NCBI RefSeq assembly: GCF_900102795.1
Contig: NZ_FMWG01000012.1
Coordinates: 51,709 to 115,708, forward strand
DNA length: 64,000 nucleotides
Reading direction: 5' to 3'
Source of the DNA: Epibacterium ulvae
GTDB lineage: Bacteria > Pseudomonadota > Alphaproteobacteria > Rhodobacterales > Rhodobacteraceae
In this document: one piece after another, positions 52,565 through 62,814 of the stretch
Layout: each line of letters begins with the position of its first letter
Numbering within the stretch: position 1 is the first letter of the stretch
Made by a program: the position numbers and the translations under genes
The notes under the pieces: generated by a model
Told to the model about the DNA's origin: nothing
Database searches by the model: none
Seen by the model: the letters and a program-made list of their open reading frames with translations, nothing else

Positions 52565-53047
52565 TTATGCGTGCATTTCTTTCACAGCCTGCAGTACATC
52601 CTCGACGTGGCCGGGCACTTTCACTTTGCGCCAGATGCGGGCGATTTTGCCTTCGGCATCAATCAGGAACGTGCTGCGTTCAATCCCCATGCTTTTGCGG
52701 CCATACATGTTTTTTTCAACCCAGACGCCATAGTCTTCACAGGTTGAATGCTCTGCGGCGGACAGCAGCGGCGTGGTGAGCTGATGTTTGGCAATGAATT
52801 TTTCGTGTTTTGCCACCGTGTCCCGTGATAGTCCAAACACAGTTGCGCCTGACTCTTTAAAGGCGTCCAGACTTTCGGAAAAACCAATGGATTCCTTCGT
52901 GCAGCCCGGCGTATCATCGCGAGGATAGAAAAACAAAACAACCGCTTGGCCTTTCAGATCTTGCAGTGACACGAGGTCTCCGCCATCACGGGGCAGGGTG
53001 AAATCAGGGGCGATGTCACCGGCGGTCAGGTCAATAGGGGCAGTCAT
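52565..53047 (-). CDS. bcp: BCP/PrxQ-type peroxiredoxin
   Basis: The 160-residue product starts at 53047 (MTAPIDLTAGDIAPDFTLPRDGGDLV) and has the peroxidatic Cys49 in FYPRDDTPGCTKESIGF. The usual resolving Cys five residues later is absent (Ile54), but Cys103 in HSTCEDYGVW matches the alternative resolving position seen in many BCP proteins. It reduces peroxides with thioredoxin. An in-frame extension upstream is not family-like. It is divergent from the AsmA/YhdP-like gene, with 50 bases between starts. Confidence 0.92.
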   Translation of the reverse strand: MTAPIDLTAGDIAPDFTLPRDGGDLVSLQDLKGQAVVLFFYPRDDTPGCTKESIGFSESLDAFKESGATVFGLSRDTVAKHEKFIAKHQLTTPLLSAAEHSTCEDYGVWVEKNMYGRKSMGIERSTFLIDAEGKIARIWRKVKVPGHVEDVLQAVKEMHA

Positions 53048-53096
53048 CTCTTTGCGCTCCGCAGCTGGAAAAAGTAAAGTGTTTTTCCAAACATAG

Positions 53097-56000
53097 GTGA
53101 CTTGCGACAAAGGAAAAGGACAGATCAAAGACGCAGACGAAAATATTGGCGATCAGAGGCCAGATCCAAGTGATCCTTCCGCATCAGGCGCTGACGCGGA
53201 GATGGTGGCTGTTGCGCGGCCGATCGAAGGGCCGCCCACCTCTGACCAGCCTGTGTCCAGCCTGCCTGCGTCCAGCACCTCAGAGGCCCATGACTCGGCC
53301 TCAGGCCAGCCTATTGATGACATCGTTTCTGAAGAGCCTGATCAAGTCACCCCTGATGCAAATCCAAAATCCCGCCCTGAACAGACACCGCGCCCCCGAA
53401 AACCACGTCGGCGCAGGTGGGGGCGGCGCATTTTTTCTGGGGTTTTCACAGGGGGGCTGCTGTTTGGTCTTGCGGCCATTGCATCAATCTATTCCGCAAC
53501 CGAGACTGAAATCAACCTGCCGCCCAGCATGCGCACCTATATCGAAGACCGGATCGAACCCCAGCTTGATGGGCTCGGGATCGAGTTTGGCGCCATCCGT
53601 CTGGTGATAGACGAGGGGTGGCATCCTCGTATTGGTGTTCAGGATGTTCAGCTGACCTATCCCGATGGCAGGCCAGCGGTTGCATTGGCAGATGCGCAGG
53701 CCTCTGTGTCGATGGCCGCGCTGATGCGCGGTGAAGTTCAGCCCACCTCGGTGTATCTCAGCGGTTTGTTGGCGACGTTAAGGCGGGCCGAAGATGGAGT
53801 TGCAGTGAGCTTTGCGGATGGTGCCGATGCATTGCGCCAAGCGCAGTCTGTTCCGCAGCTGATCGAAGACTGGGAACAGGTTCTGACGAGCGCGGGGTTG
53901 TCACAGCTTGAGGGGATCTCTGTTGATGGTGTCACCTTGCGCTATGAGGATCTGAGGATTGATCGCGCCTGGACTTTGGATGGCGGGTACATGACGTTGG
54001 ATCGCGCCGCCAAAGAAGTCACGTTGTCTGCGGGATTTTCAGTATTGAGCGGTGGCGCAAGTGCGAGCCTTGTTGAAGCCAGCTATACGTCTGACATCGG
54101 AGATACGGCTGCAGAGTTTGGGATTTCATTTAGCGAAGTCTCTGCACAGGATATCGCGGTTCAGACACCTGCTTTGGAATGGCTGAATGTTTTGCGGGTC
54201 CCTATTTCGGGCGCGCTGCGCGGCGGGCTGAACAGTGATGGAGAGCTAAACCCTGTCGCGGTCACGCTTGAACTGGGGGAGGGCGCGTTGCAGCCCACTG
54301 ATGAAACGCGACCCATCCGTTTTACCGGGGCCAGCAGCTATTTTACCTATTATCCCAAAGCGGAAACGCTGCAGTTTGATGATGTCTTGGTCGACAGTGC
54401 CTGGGGGTCTGGACGTATGGAAGGGCTGGCGCAGCTTGAAGGCCTTCAAACGGGGCATTTGTCCTCTCTTGTTGGCCAGCTGCGCTTTACCGATCTGACG
54501 CTGAATCCTGCCAACCTTTATGATGCGCCGCGCTCTTTTGCCGGTTTGCAAAGCGATTTCAAGATGGAACTGGATCCGTTCCGCATCAAAATCGGGGAGA
54601 CACACATCCAGACAGGTGACAGTTCGGTGTTGATGCGCGGAGATGTTTCCGCCCGCTCGTCTGGCTGGCGCTACAATCTTGACGTAGAGGTGGACAGGGC
54701 CAGTGCAGAGCAGGTGAAAGCGCTGTGGCCTGCTGCGGCATCGCCCAAACCCCGCGCTTGGGTCCGTGATAATATTTTGGCAGCCGAGGCGCATGATGTG
54801 CGCCTTTCGGTGCGGGGGCGTCCCGGAGAGGCGCCCTTTGTGTCATTGAATTTGGGGTATCGTGATGCGGATGTGCGATACCATAAAGATCTGCCTGTCC
54901 TGAAAGACGCCGCTGGCCAGTTTTCCATTCATGGAACCCGTTTGGTGGCGATTGCGACCAGCGGCCATGTGACGCCGGATGTCGGGGGCAGTTTGGACGT
55001 CACCGGCACCTCTTTTATTATTCCTGATACCACTGTCACAGATGGCAGTCCCGGGGTGGTTCGGTTGCAAGCCGAAGGCGCGGTGACGGCTGCGCTGTCT
55101 TTGCTTGATCGCCCACCTTTGCAGGTCATGGAAAAGGCAGATTTGCCTGTTGATCTTGTGTCGGGATATGCGCGTGCCTCTGGCACACTGGCGCTGCCGC
55201 TCAAAGATGGGGTGCTGGTTGAGGACATAAAATACCACTACACGGCTGATATATTTGACGCTGAGACAGAGAAGCTGGTGCCGGGCCATGTGTTGGGCGC
55301 TGATCAACTGCGCCTCACCGGGGATCAGAGTTTTGTCGCGCTTGAGGGGGAGGGCACCTTTAGCGGTATCCCCGCCACCGCACGTTGGACCCTGCCATTG
55401 GGAGAAAACCCTGACGTCACCCATCAGGTTGTTGGGCAGATAGAATTATCAGATGCGGCGATGACCGCATTGAACATCGGATTGCCAGCACGCACGGTGT
55501 TTGGCCAAGGGCAGGGCCGCTATGTCTTGTCATTGCCTACGGGGGCTGCGCCGCGCCTGACCCTTGAAAGTGATCTGCGCGGGGTTGGCTTGCAAATTCC
55601 GGCCCTGAGCTGGCGAAAGGGGCAGAATGCAAATGGCCGGTTGGCGGTAGATGTCACCCTTGGCGACACACCGCGCGTCGACACCATCGAGATTGAAGCG
55701 GCAGGGTTGCGCGCGCGTGGTGATATCACACTGCGCGCAAACGGTGGGTTGGAGCGCGCGCGTTTTGCCCAATTGCAGATGGGCAGCTGGCTGCGAAGCG
55801 GTGTAACCTTTACCGGGCGGGGGACTGCGCCACCGGCAGTCAGCCTGAACGGGGGCGTTTTGGATCTGCGTACGGCGCCTTTTACCAGTGAAAGCGCGAG
55901 CAGTGGCAGTGCAAGCGGTGGCTCTTCTTCGGGGTTGGGACCGATTACTTACGCATTGGATCGCGTTCAGGTTACAGATTCAATTGCGTTGCACGGTGCG

Positions 56001-56741
56001 CGTGGTCGGGTTTCAGCACTTGGTGGGGTCAATGGTCAATTTGCGGGCCGATTGAATGGCGACACACCTGTCAACGGTGTCTTGGTGGCACAACCTGCGG
56101 GCACGGCCATGCGCATTCAATCTGAGGATGCCGGCGGCGTCTTTCGATCTGCAGGCCTGTTGCGCCACGGGGTTGGAGGAAGCTTTGATATGACCTTTGC
56201 GCCTTCAGATCGGCCCGGCCATTTTGAAGGCCAGATCCGTGCTGAAAATACCAGAATCACAGATGCGCCTGCGGTTCTTGCTCTGATCAACAGTCTGAGT
56301 CTGATTGGCCTTGTGAACGAACTGGCGGGGCAGGGTTTGTTGTTCACAAGCATTGACGCCAAATACCAGCTGGGTCCAACCCATTTTAAGCTTGTTGAAA
56401 GCAGTGCGGTTGGGCCTTCCATTGGCTTGTCGATGGATGGGATTTACGATCTGAACACCGGCGCGCTGAACATGCGCGGCGTTCTGTCACCGATTTACCT
56501 GCTGAACGCGGTTGGCAGTTTTCTGACTCGTAAAGGGGAAGGACTGATCGGGTTTGCCTTTAATCTGCGCGGCACGGCGGACGATCCTAAGGTGCAGGTG
56601 AACCCCTTATCAGGGCTGGCACCCGGGTTTCTGCGGGAGGTGTTCCGGGGGGAAGCCCCCTTGCTGCCCGGCGAAACACCGCCCGAAGCCTACAGCACAC
56701 GCCCAGAAAACAGTCCTCAGGCGCGCAGCGAAGAACGCTAA
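53097..56741 (+). CDS. Very large AsmA/YhdP-like envelope protein
   Basis: The 1214-residue protein has a disordered acidic/Pro-rich N-terminus, a basic stretch PRPRKPRRRRWGRR (about 96-109), a single membrane helix (about 111-133) and a very long beta-rich periplasmic body ending in the AsmA-like C-terminal region (GQGLLFTSIDAKYQLGPTHFKL, NMRGVLSPIYLLNAVGSFLT, LRGTADDPKVQVNPLSGLAPGF). These proteins are thought to bridge the periplasm and move phospholipids to the outer membrane. The start is uncertain: GTG at 53097 has a weak ribosome binding site, and ATG at 53202 is possible. It is followed 45 bases on by queA. Confidence 0.83.
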   Translation: MTCDKGKGQIKDADENIGDQRPDPSDPSASGADAEMVAVARPIEGPPTSDQPVSSLPASSTSEAHDSASGQPIDDIVSEEPDQVTPDANPKSRPEQTPRPRKPRRRRWGRRIFSGVFTGGLLFGLAAIASIYSATETEINLPPSMRTYIEDRIEPQLDGLGIEFGAIRLVIDEGWHPRIGVQDVQLTYPDGRPAVALADAQASVSMAALMRGEVQPTSVYLSGLLATLRRAEDGVAVSFADGADALRQAQSVPQLIEDWEQVLTSAGLSQLEGISVDGVTLRYEDLRIDRAWTLDGGYMTLDRAAKEVTLSAGFSVLSGGASASLVEASYTSDIGDTAAEFGISFSEVSAQDIAVQTPALEWLNVLRVPISGALRGGLNSDGELNPVAVTLELGEGALQPTDETRPIRFTGASSYFTYYPKAETLQFDDVLVDSAWGSGRMEGLAQLEGLQTGHLSSLVGQLRFTDLTLNPANLYDAPRSFAGLQSDFKMELDPFRIKIGETHIQTGDSSVLMRGDVSARSSGWRYNLDVEVDRASAEQVKALWPAAASPKPRAWVRDNILAAEAHDVRLSVRGRPGEAPFVSLNLGYRDADVRYHKDLPVLKDAAGQFSIHGTRLVAIATSGHVTPDVGGSLDVTGTSFIIPDTTVTDGSPGVVRLQAEGAVTAALSLLDRPPLQVMEKADLPVDLVSGYARASGTLALPLKDGVLVEDIKYHYTADIFDAETEKLVPGHVLGADQLRLTGDQSFVALEGEGTFSGIPATARWTLPLGENPDVTHQVVGQIELSDAAMTALNIGLPARTVFGQGQGRYVLSLPTGAAPRLTLESDLRGVGLQIPALSWRKGQNANGRLAVDVTLGDTPRVDTIEIEAAGLRARGDITLRANGGLERARFAQLQMGSWLRSGVTFTGRGTAPPAVSLNGGVLDLRTAPFTSESASSGSASGGSSSGLGPITYALDRVQVTDSIALHGARGRVSALGGVNGQFAGRLNGDTPVNGVLVAQPAGTAMRIQSEDAGGVFRSAGLLRHGVGGSFDMTFAPSDRPGHFEGQIRAENTRITDAPAVLALINSLSLIGLVNELAGQGLLFTSIDAKYQLGPTHFKLVESSAVGPSIGLSMDGIYDLNTGALNMRGVLSPIYLLNAVGSFLTRKGEGLIGFAFNLRGTADDPKVQVNPLSGLAPGFLREVFRGEAPLLPGETPPEAYSTRPENSPQARSEER

Positions 56742-56786
56742 TGAATTTGCTTTGCTTTGCCTGCAAGGGGCCCTATAGCACGGCGC

Positions 56787-57842
56787 ATGAAACTCAGCGA
56801 TTTTGATTTTGACCTGCCTGAAACCCTGATTGCCACCCGCCCGGCGACTCCGCGCTCTTCCGCGCGCCTGTTGGTGGCGGACGGCGATGTTGTGCATGAC
56901 GAGAGCGTGCAGGATCTGTTGTCGTGGCTGCGCCCCGGCGATCGGCTGGTTTTGAATGATACCAAAGTTATTCCAGCGCGCCTGTCGGGGTTTCGTCATC
57001 GCAATAGCGCCCAAGGCCCAGTTCAGGCCCGGATTGAAGTAACCTTGCTGGAGCCACGCGCGGATGGTTGCTGGACAGCGCTGTTGAAGCCGTTGAAAAA
57101 GATCAAGACTGGCGAAGAAATTATCTTCTCTGAAGACCTCTCTGCGCAGCTGCGCGGTGTTGAGGACGGGCAGGGGATCTTGCAGTTTAATGTGACCGGG
57201 GCGGATTTTGATACGGCATTGGCAGAGGCGGGTGCGATGCCTTTGCCGCCATATATCGCTGCAAAGCGCCCCGCTGACGCGCAGGACAAAACGGATTATC
57301 AAACGGTTTGGGCCAAAAACGCCGGGGCTGTTGCTGCGCCAACGGCGTCCCTGCATTTTGATCAACCTTTGTTGGATGCGCTTGCCGCGCGCGGTGTTGG
57401 GTTTACCCATGTGACCCTGCACGTCGGCGCAGGTACGTTCCTACCGGTCAAGGTTGAGGACGTGACCACCCATAAAATGCACGCGGAGTGGGGACGGGTC
57501 AGCCCAGAAGCCGCGGCGGAGATTGCTGCCACCAAAGCAGCGGGCGGACGTGTGATCCCTGTTGGCACAACTGCGTTGCGATTGATCGAAAGTGCGGCGC
57601 GCAATGGCACGTTGACTGCTTGGGAGGGGGAAACGGATATCTTTATCTATCCGGGTTTTACCTTTCATGTGACGGATGCGTTGATGACCAATTTTCATCT
57701 GCCCAAATCAACATTGCTGATGCTGGTGTCTGCCCTGATGGGGCAAGAGCGCATGAAAGCGGTCTATGCCCATGCGTTGTCTGAAGAGTACCGGTTCTTT
57801 TCCTATGGGGATGCATCTTTGCTGATCCCGGAAACGTCATAA
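56787..57842 (+). CDS. queA: S-adenosylmethionine:tRNA ribosyltransferase-isomerase
   Basis: The 351-residue protein starts [29 protein letters not shown] and has [11 protein letters not shown], the [17 protein letters not shown] and [28 protein letters not shown] segments, and the closing [18 protein letters not shown]. It adds the ribosyl of SAM to 7-aminomethyl-7-deazaguanine in tRNA to make epoxyqueuosine. The start at 56787 is favoured by family length. It lies 45 bases after the AsmA-like gene on the same strand. Confidence 0.96.
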   Translation: MKLSDFDFDLPETLIATRPATPRSSARLLVADGDVVHDESVQDLLSWLRPGDRLVLNDTKVIPARLSGFRHRNSAQGPVQARIEVTLLEPRADGCWTALLKPLKKIKTGEEIIFSEDLSAQLRGVEDGQGILQFNVTGADFDTALAEAGAMPLPPYIAAKRPADAQDKTDYQTVWAKNAGAVAAPTASLHFDQPLLDALAARGVGFTHVTLHVGAGTFLPVKVEDVTTHKMHAEWGRVSPEAAAEIAATKAAGGRVIPVGTTALRLIESAARNGTLTAWEGETDIFIYPGFTFHVTDALMTNFHLPKSTLLMLVSALMGQERMKAVYAHALSEEYRFFSYGDASLLIPETS

Positions 57843-57926
57843 AACCCGCGCGCGATGTCGCGAACAGACGTAGACCTGTGAAATGATTCTCATATGAGAT
57901 GGACACATCGGATTCGTCCGGTGCAT

Positions 57927-57942
57927 GGGTCATATGTGACCC
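57927..57942. promoter_or_regulatory. Palindrome between queA and the MFS gene
   Basis: GGGTCA-TATG-TGACCC, perfect 6-bp arms, 85 bases before the MFS gene start. It may be an operator for that gene; no regulator is adjacent. Confidence 0.35.
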
Positions 57943-58026
57943 GATTTCCACAGAACTGAAACGTGTTTTGCACAGCATTTGCCCCGCGATTTAGGGCAAA
58001 CCCGCAATCAAAGAGGGGCACCATAG

Positions 58027-59301
58027 ATGTTACAGGTCTTGTCAAGCGCATGGGCGCTCTTGTTGGGTGTTGGTCTTTTGATGCTTGGCAACGGGTTGCA
58101 GGGGTCTTTGCTGGGCATTCGGGGCGATATCGAAGGCTATTCGACCTTTACGATGTCCTTTGTCATGTCGGCCTATTTTGTAGGGCTGATGTTTGGATCT
58201 TGGATCGCGCCGACGATGATCCGCCGGGTGGGGCATGTGCGGGTCTTTGCTGCACTGGCCTCGTTGATTTCCGCCGTTATGATCCTTTATCCTGCGCTGA
58301 CCTCTCCGGTGGTGTGGACCCTGGGCCGCCTGATTGTCGGGTTTTGCTTTTCCGGCGTTTATGTCACTGCGGAAAGCTGGTTGAACAACGCGGCTGACAA
58401 TGAAAACCGTGGGAAAGCGCTGTCATTGTATGTGGTTGTGATGACGCTTGGACTGGTGCTCGCACAGGCGTTTTTGTTGATCGGAGACCCGGCAGATTAT
58501 CTGCCGTTTGTCATTGCCTCTATTCTGGTTTCCGTTTCGGTGGCACCGATCCTTTTGTCGATCTCTCCGACGCCGGCATTCGACACTGCAAAACGGATGA
58601 GCCTGGGAGAGCTGTTTACAATTACACCACTGGGCTGTGTGGGCATGTTCCTGATTGGTGGCGTCTTCTCTGCCATGTTTGGCATGTCCGCAGTCTATGC
58701 GACATCCGCCGGGCTGGATCTGCGCCAAACCTCGTTGTTTGTGGCCTGTTTCTATGCGGGCACCTTGCTGACGCAATACCCACTTGGCTGGGTCTCAGAT
58801 CGTATGGACCGGCGTTTACTTATTATCATCGTGTCCGGCACGGCGGGGCTTTCGGCCTTGTTTGGGATGATGTCCGGCGGAGCGTATAATCTGCTTTTGA
58901 TTTCTGCCTTAGTGACCGGGTCGATGGTGAACCCGCTTTATTCGATCTTATTGGCCCACAGCAATGACTATCTGGATCATGACGACATGGCTGCGGCCTC
59001 TGGGGGGCTTGTTTTTATCAACGGTGTCGGCGCGGCGGCCGGCCCGCTGATTATTGGCTGGCTGATGGGCGATGCGATCTTTGGGCCAAAGGGGTTCTTT
59101 TTGTTTATTGCAACGCTGCTTGGTGCGTTGGTGGCCTTTGCGATCTATCGCAGCACCCAGCGTGAGACCGTGCCAGTTGATGAGACAGGTGCCATCGCGA
59201 TGATGGCGCCAACTGCGTCACCTGTTGCGGTGGAATGGGGCCAAGAGTACATTATTGAGACCGAACTGGAGGAACAGGAGAACAGTGAAGCCAGCGCCTA
59301 G
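58027..59301 (+). CDS. MFS transporter (YcaD-like)
   Basis: The 424-residue protein has twelve hydrophobic helices and MFS motifs: FGSWIAPTMIRRVGHVRVFAA after helix 2 and GWVSDRMDRRLLII after helix 8. The VTAESWLNNAADNENRGKALSLYVVVM segment after helix 4 is typical of the YcaD/MFS_1 group. The C-terminal 45 residues are hydrophilic and acidic (ETELEEQENSEASA). GAGGGGCACCATAG precedes the ATG. The substrate is unknown. Confidence 0.9.
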   Translation: MLQVLSSAWALLLGVGLLMLGNGLQGSLLGIRGDIEGYSTFTMSFVMSAYFVGLMFGSWIAPTMIRRVGHVRVFAALASLISAVMILYPALTSPVVWTLGRLIVGFCFSGVYVTAESWLNNAADNENRGKALSLYVVVMTLGLVLAQAFLLIGDPADYLPFVIASILVSVSVAPILLSISPTPAFDTAKRMSLGELFTITPLGCVGMFLIGGVFSAMFGMSAVYATSAGLDLRQTSLFVACFYAGTLLTQYPLGWVSDRMDRRLLIIIVSGTAGLSALFGMMSGGAYNLLLISALVTGSMVNPLYSILLAHSNDYLDHDDMAAASGGLVFINGVGAAAGPLIIGWLMGDAIFGPKGFFLFIATLLGALVAFAIYRSTQRETVPVDETGAIAMMAPTASPVAVEWGQEYIIETELEEQENSEASA

Positions 59302-59438
59302 TGGTCGCAACGACCCCCTGAAAACAACAATGTTTCAAAATCATGGGTGTTTGTTGTGTTTTGTGACCAATTTCACTCTGTAACATACCCGTAAAACCTG
59401 CGCATGGTGGTTCTAGGTATTTATACGGAGTAAGTAAG

Positions 59439-60017
59439 ATGACAGCGCCCGAGCAGATCCTGGAGTTCTGGCTGGATCAGGTTGGCCCCAAGGGATGGTA
59501 TCTGCAAGATGAGACCTTGGATCAGCAGATCCGCGAACAGTTTCTTGGGGCATGGGAGGACGCCTGTGAGGGGCGCTATTCCATGTGGTTGACCTATCCC
59601 AGCGGTGCGCTTGCCTATCTGATCCTCACGGACCAGTTCCCGCGCAATATGTTTCGTGAGGATCCGCGGGCCTTTGCCGCCGATGCGATTGCCTGTGCGG
59701 TCGCCAAAAGCGCGATCAAACAGGAATATGACCTGAAAATTGACGAACCCGCCCGCCAGTTCTTTTATTTGCCTTTGATGCATTCGGAAAATCTGGAGGA
59801 TCAGGAACGCTGTGTGCGTTTGCTTTTGGAGCGGATGCCAAAGTTTGGTCCGGCGAATCTTTTGCATGCGCGCGCGCACCGCGAAGTTATCCGCGCTTTT
59901 GGCCGGTTTCCGTATCGCAACGCGGCACTTGGTCGGCACAGCACCGCAGCGGAAATGGATTATGTCGCATCCGGCGGATACGGCAGCACGGTACGTGTGC
60001 TGCAAGCTGCTGAATAA
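59439..60017 (+). CDS. DUF924-family protein
   Basis: The 192-residue protein opens APEQILEFWLDQVGPKGWYLQDETLDQQIREQF and has the LAYLILTDQFPRNMFREDPRAFAADAIA and FYLPLMHSENLEDQERCV segments of DUF924, a helical family with TPR-like folds. Function is unknown. A GGAGTAAGTAAG lies before the ATG. A hairpin at 60049-60082 follows it, then the lpdA promoter region. Confidence 0.9.
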   Translation: MTAPEQILEFWLDQVGPKGWYLQDETLDQQIREQFLGAWEDACEGRYSMWLTYPSGALAYLILTDQFPRNMFREDPRAFAADAIACAVAKSAIKQEYDLKIDEPARQFFYLPLMHSENLEDQERCVRLLLERMPKFGPANLLHARAHREVIRAFGRFPYRNAALGRHSTAAEMDYVASGGYGSTVRVLQAAE

Positions 60018-60048
60018 TCTGCTTATTGGGTCGCCAGTTTTAGAAAAA

Positions 60049-60082
60049 AGGAGAGCGTTTACCTGGATGTTTACGCTCTCCT
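60049..60082. repeat. Hairpin after the DUF924 gene
   Basis: A perfect 10-bp stem (60049-60058 with 60073-60082) with a 14-base loop, 31 bases after the stop. It has an A run before and no T run after, so it resembles a reverse terminator more than one for the plus strand. Confidence 0.55.
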
Positions 60083-60179
60083 CATCACAGTAGAATACAG
60101 GTGCAACTGTACCGCTTGCGGCGCAAAAGACGCAGGTCTGCTATGCGCGGGCACTGCGCCGTTGCGGCGCGTCAAAAAG

Positions 60180-60197
60180 TAGTTTAACGGTAAACTA
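60180..60197. promoter_or_regulatory. Palindromic operator before lpdA, shared with pdhA
   Basis: TAGTTTA-ACGG-TAAACTA, 33-50 bases before the lpdA start, with arms identical to those before pdhA (44209-44226). The distance to the start codon is nearly the same in both places. Confidence 0.8.
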
Positions 60198-60229
60198 GTT
60201 TTGAGGATCCTGTCTGGAAGGGAAGCATC

Positions 60230-61624
60230 ATGGCCGCTCAGAGTTTTGACGTAATCGTAGTGGGCGCGGGTCCGGGGGGCTATGTGGCCGCTATCCGTGC
60301 GGCGCAGCTTGGCCTGAAAACCTGCATTGTTGAACGGGAGCATATGGGCGGGATCTGCCTGAACTGGGGCTGCATTCCAACAAAAGCCCTGTTGCGGTCT
60401 TCTGAAGTGTTCCACCTGATGGAGCGCGCGGGCGAGTTCGGCCTGAAAGCGGACAACATTGGCTATGATCTGAATGCGGTGGTGAAGCGGTCGCGCGGCG
60501 TGGCCAAACAGTTGTCTTCGGGCATTGGCCATCTGATGAAAAAGAACAAGATCACTGTGGTCATGGGAGAGGCAACGCTTCCCGCCAAAGGCAAGGTATC
60601 GGTTAAAACTGACAAGGGCAGTGAAGAGCTGACTGCGAAGAACATCATCCTGGCAACCGGGGCGCGTGCCCGTGAACTGCCCGGTCTTGAGGCGGATGGC
60701 GATCTGGTCTGGACCTATAAACACGCGCTTGATCCGAAACGTATGCCAAAGAAACTTTTGGTGATCGGATCTGGTGCGATTGGGATTGAATTTGCAAGCT
60801 TCTACAACACATTGGGCGCGGATACGACCGTGGTCGAGGTGATGGATCGCGTGCTACCCGTAGAAGATGCGGAAATCTCGGCCTTTGCCAAGAAAAGCTT
60901 TGTTAAACAGGGCATGAAGATCATGGAAAAAGCCATGGTCAAACAGCTGGATCGTGGCAACGGCAAAGTGGTTGCCCACATTGAAACCGGCGGCAAGGTT
61001 GAGAAACAGGAATTTGATACGGTCATTTCTGCAGTTGGGATTGTCGGCAATGTCGAAGGTCTAGGTCTGGAAGCGCTTGGCGTGAAAATTGACCGCACCC
61101 ATGTGGTGACAGATGCCTACTGTCGCACCGGTGTTGAAGGGCTTTATGCGATTGGCGATATCGCAGGTGCGCCTTGGCTGGCGCATAAAGCGTCCCATGA
61201 GGGCGTGATGGTCGCAGATCTGATCGGCGGCAAACATGCGCATCCCGTAAAGCCCGAAACCATTGCAGGCTGCACCTATTGTCATCCACAGGTCGCAAGT
61301 GTTGGCTATACCGAAGCCAAAGCCAAAGAGCTGGGATATGATATCAAAGTTGGTCGCTTCCCCTTTATTGGCAACGGCAAAGCGATTGCTTTGGGCGAAG
61401 CTGAAGGCATGGTGAAAACCATCTTTGATGCGAAAACCGGCGAATTGCTGGGCGCGCATATGGTGGGCGCAGAAGTGACCGAGATGATTCAGGGCTATGT
61501 GGTTGGGCGTCAGCTGGAAACCACCGAAGAAGACCTGATGAACACCGTTTTCCCGCACCCAACCCTGTCAGAGATGATGCATGAAAGCGTGTTGGATGCC
61601 TTTGATCGTGTCATTCATATGTAA
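60230..61624 (+). CDS. lpdA: Dihydrolipoamide dehydrogenase (E3)
   Basis: The 464-residue flavoprotein has FAD-binding VGAGPGGYVAAIRAAQLG (about 11-28), redox-active Cys43 and Cys48 in GGICLNWGCIP, NAD-binding VIGSGAIGIEFASFYNTLG and the C-terminal HPTLSEMMHE with His443, the base partner of the active site. It reoxidises E2 lipoyl groups with NAD+. It stands alone, apart from pdhABC, with its own palindrome-containing promoter region and terminator. Confidence 0.97.
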   Translation: MAAQSFDVIVVGAGPGGYVAAIRAAQLGLKTCIVEREHMGGICLNWGCIPTKALLRSSEVFHLMERAGEFGLKADNIGYDLNAVVKRSRGVAKQLSSGIGHLMKKNKITVVMGEATLPAKGKVSVKTDKGSEELTAKNIILATGARARELPGLEADGDLVWTYKHALDPKRMPKKLLVIGSGAIGIEFASFYNTLGADTTVVEVMDRVLPVEDAEISAFAKKSFVKQGMKIMEKAMVKQLDRGNGKVVAHIETGGKVEKQEFDTVISAVGIVGNVEGLGLEALGVKIDRTHVVTDAYCRTGVEGLYAIGDIAGAPWLAHKASHEGVMVADLIGGKHAHPVKPETIAGCTYCHPQVASVGYTEAKAKELGYDIKVGRFPFIGNGKAIALGEAEGMVKTIFDAKTGELLGAHMVGAEVTEMIQGYVVGRQLETTEEDLMNTVFPHPTLSEMMHESVLDAFDRVIHM

Positions 61625-61649
61625 CTGATTGTTCATTATCAAATTAAAC

Positions 61650-61680
61650 AACCCGGCTCTATAAAGGGCCGGGTTTTGCC
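61650..61680 (+). terminator. Intrinsic terminator of lpdA
   Basis: A 10-bp stem with one G-T pair (61650-61659 with 61666-61675) followed by TTGCCTTG; the T run is short. Confidence 0.75.
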
Positions 61681-61948
61681 TTGTGATCAGCCTGAGACTG
61701 GCCCAACAGGCCCGAAGCGGCACAGATAGGGTTGTGAAGAATTCGACATGAACACGCAGCTAGGTGTGTGACTTATGGGGTTGTGAGATTTGAGTTCTGT
61801 CACATTAGAAGTAAATCGCCCCATCATTTGAGGTAGCATAATCTATCACATTCGTGAATCACTTACGGGTCTATCGCTTTGTGACGTGATATCGAAAACT
61901 GCCAATCATACAGCACGCAGCGAATTTCGGCTTCGAGCCTATGCTACC
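61681..61948. other. Gap between lpdA terminator and first IS remnant
   Basis: About 270 bases with no gene, no clear hairpin and no recognisable repeat. Composition is more AT-rich than the flanks. It may be chromosomal flank of the IS insertion. Confidence 0.4.
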
Positions 61949-62504
61949 TGATCCTCCCCCACTGAATTGGTCCGCCCGTATAGTTATGAAATGGAGGATC
62001 CAATATGGGAACCAAGCAACTGAAGGAACTAAAGGGGCTTCAGAAAGAGAATGATCGGCTGCGTCGAGCCGTGTCGGACCTGACGCTGGACAAGCTCATT
62101 CTTTCGGAAGCTGCACGGGAAAACGACTGAGCCCTTCGCGTCGTCGTGCCTGTATCGAGCATGTTTGTAGCCAGTTCAGGGTATCGGAGCGGCGAGCCTG
62201 TCGTGTTCTGGGACAGCACCGGTCCACATAACGTCGTGCCGGTTGGCCGTGCTGACGAGGGGCGTCTAGTGGCTGATATGATCGAACTGGCTCGCCAGTA
62301 TGGTCGGTATGGCTACCGCCGTATGCCAGCTTTGCTCAGAGACGCCGGATGGCTTGTGAACGACAAGCGTGTCGAACGTCTGTGGCGGCGTGAAGGGCTC
62401 AAAGTGCCAATGAAGCAGCCGAAGAAAGGGAGGCTCTGGCTCAACGATGGCTCGTGTGTTCGTTTGCGACCGGAGTACCGCAACCATGTATGGTCGTGTG
62501 ACCC

Positions 62505-62543
62505 TCGCCATTGTCGCTCGAGCCAACGGCGCTATCAATGGCT
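62505..62543 (+). repeat. Short insert copy A inside the dead transposase
   Basis: A 28-base sequence, 62505-62532 (TCGCCATTGTCGCTCGAGCC and onward), matches copy B at 24 of 28 positions. In copy A, GCCATTG (62507-62513) and CAATGGC (62536-62542) form a perfect 7-bp stem, so the insert could fold. It interrupts the transposase between HVWSCD and the DGKAFR segment. Confidence 0.6.
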
Positions 62544-62775
62544 CGATGCATCATCGAACCGATGACGGGAAAGCGTTCCGAACGCTCAATATCTTGGATG
62601 AACACAGCCGGGAATGCCCCTCTCTCGGCAGATTTGGCTTTGCCAAATCGCCTGCCGGGCAACGGGTCGATCCGGGTGAAACGGCAGCTGAACTCGACAG
62701 AGGTTATCGATGCGCTGACGGACTTGTTTATCTTGCGCGGCGTTCCTGCTTTCAGTCGGTCGGACAACGGCCCGC

Positions 62776-62814
62776 TCGCTATTGTCGCTCGGACCAATGG
62801 CGCACAAGCTGGCT
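62776..62814 (+). repeat. Short insert copy B inside the dead transposase
   Basis: The 28 bases 62776-62803 match copy A at 24 of 28 positions and both are followed by TGGCT at the same offset. It lies in frame between SDNGP and FIAQAVRDW, adding 12 codons. Confidence 0.6.
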
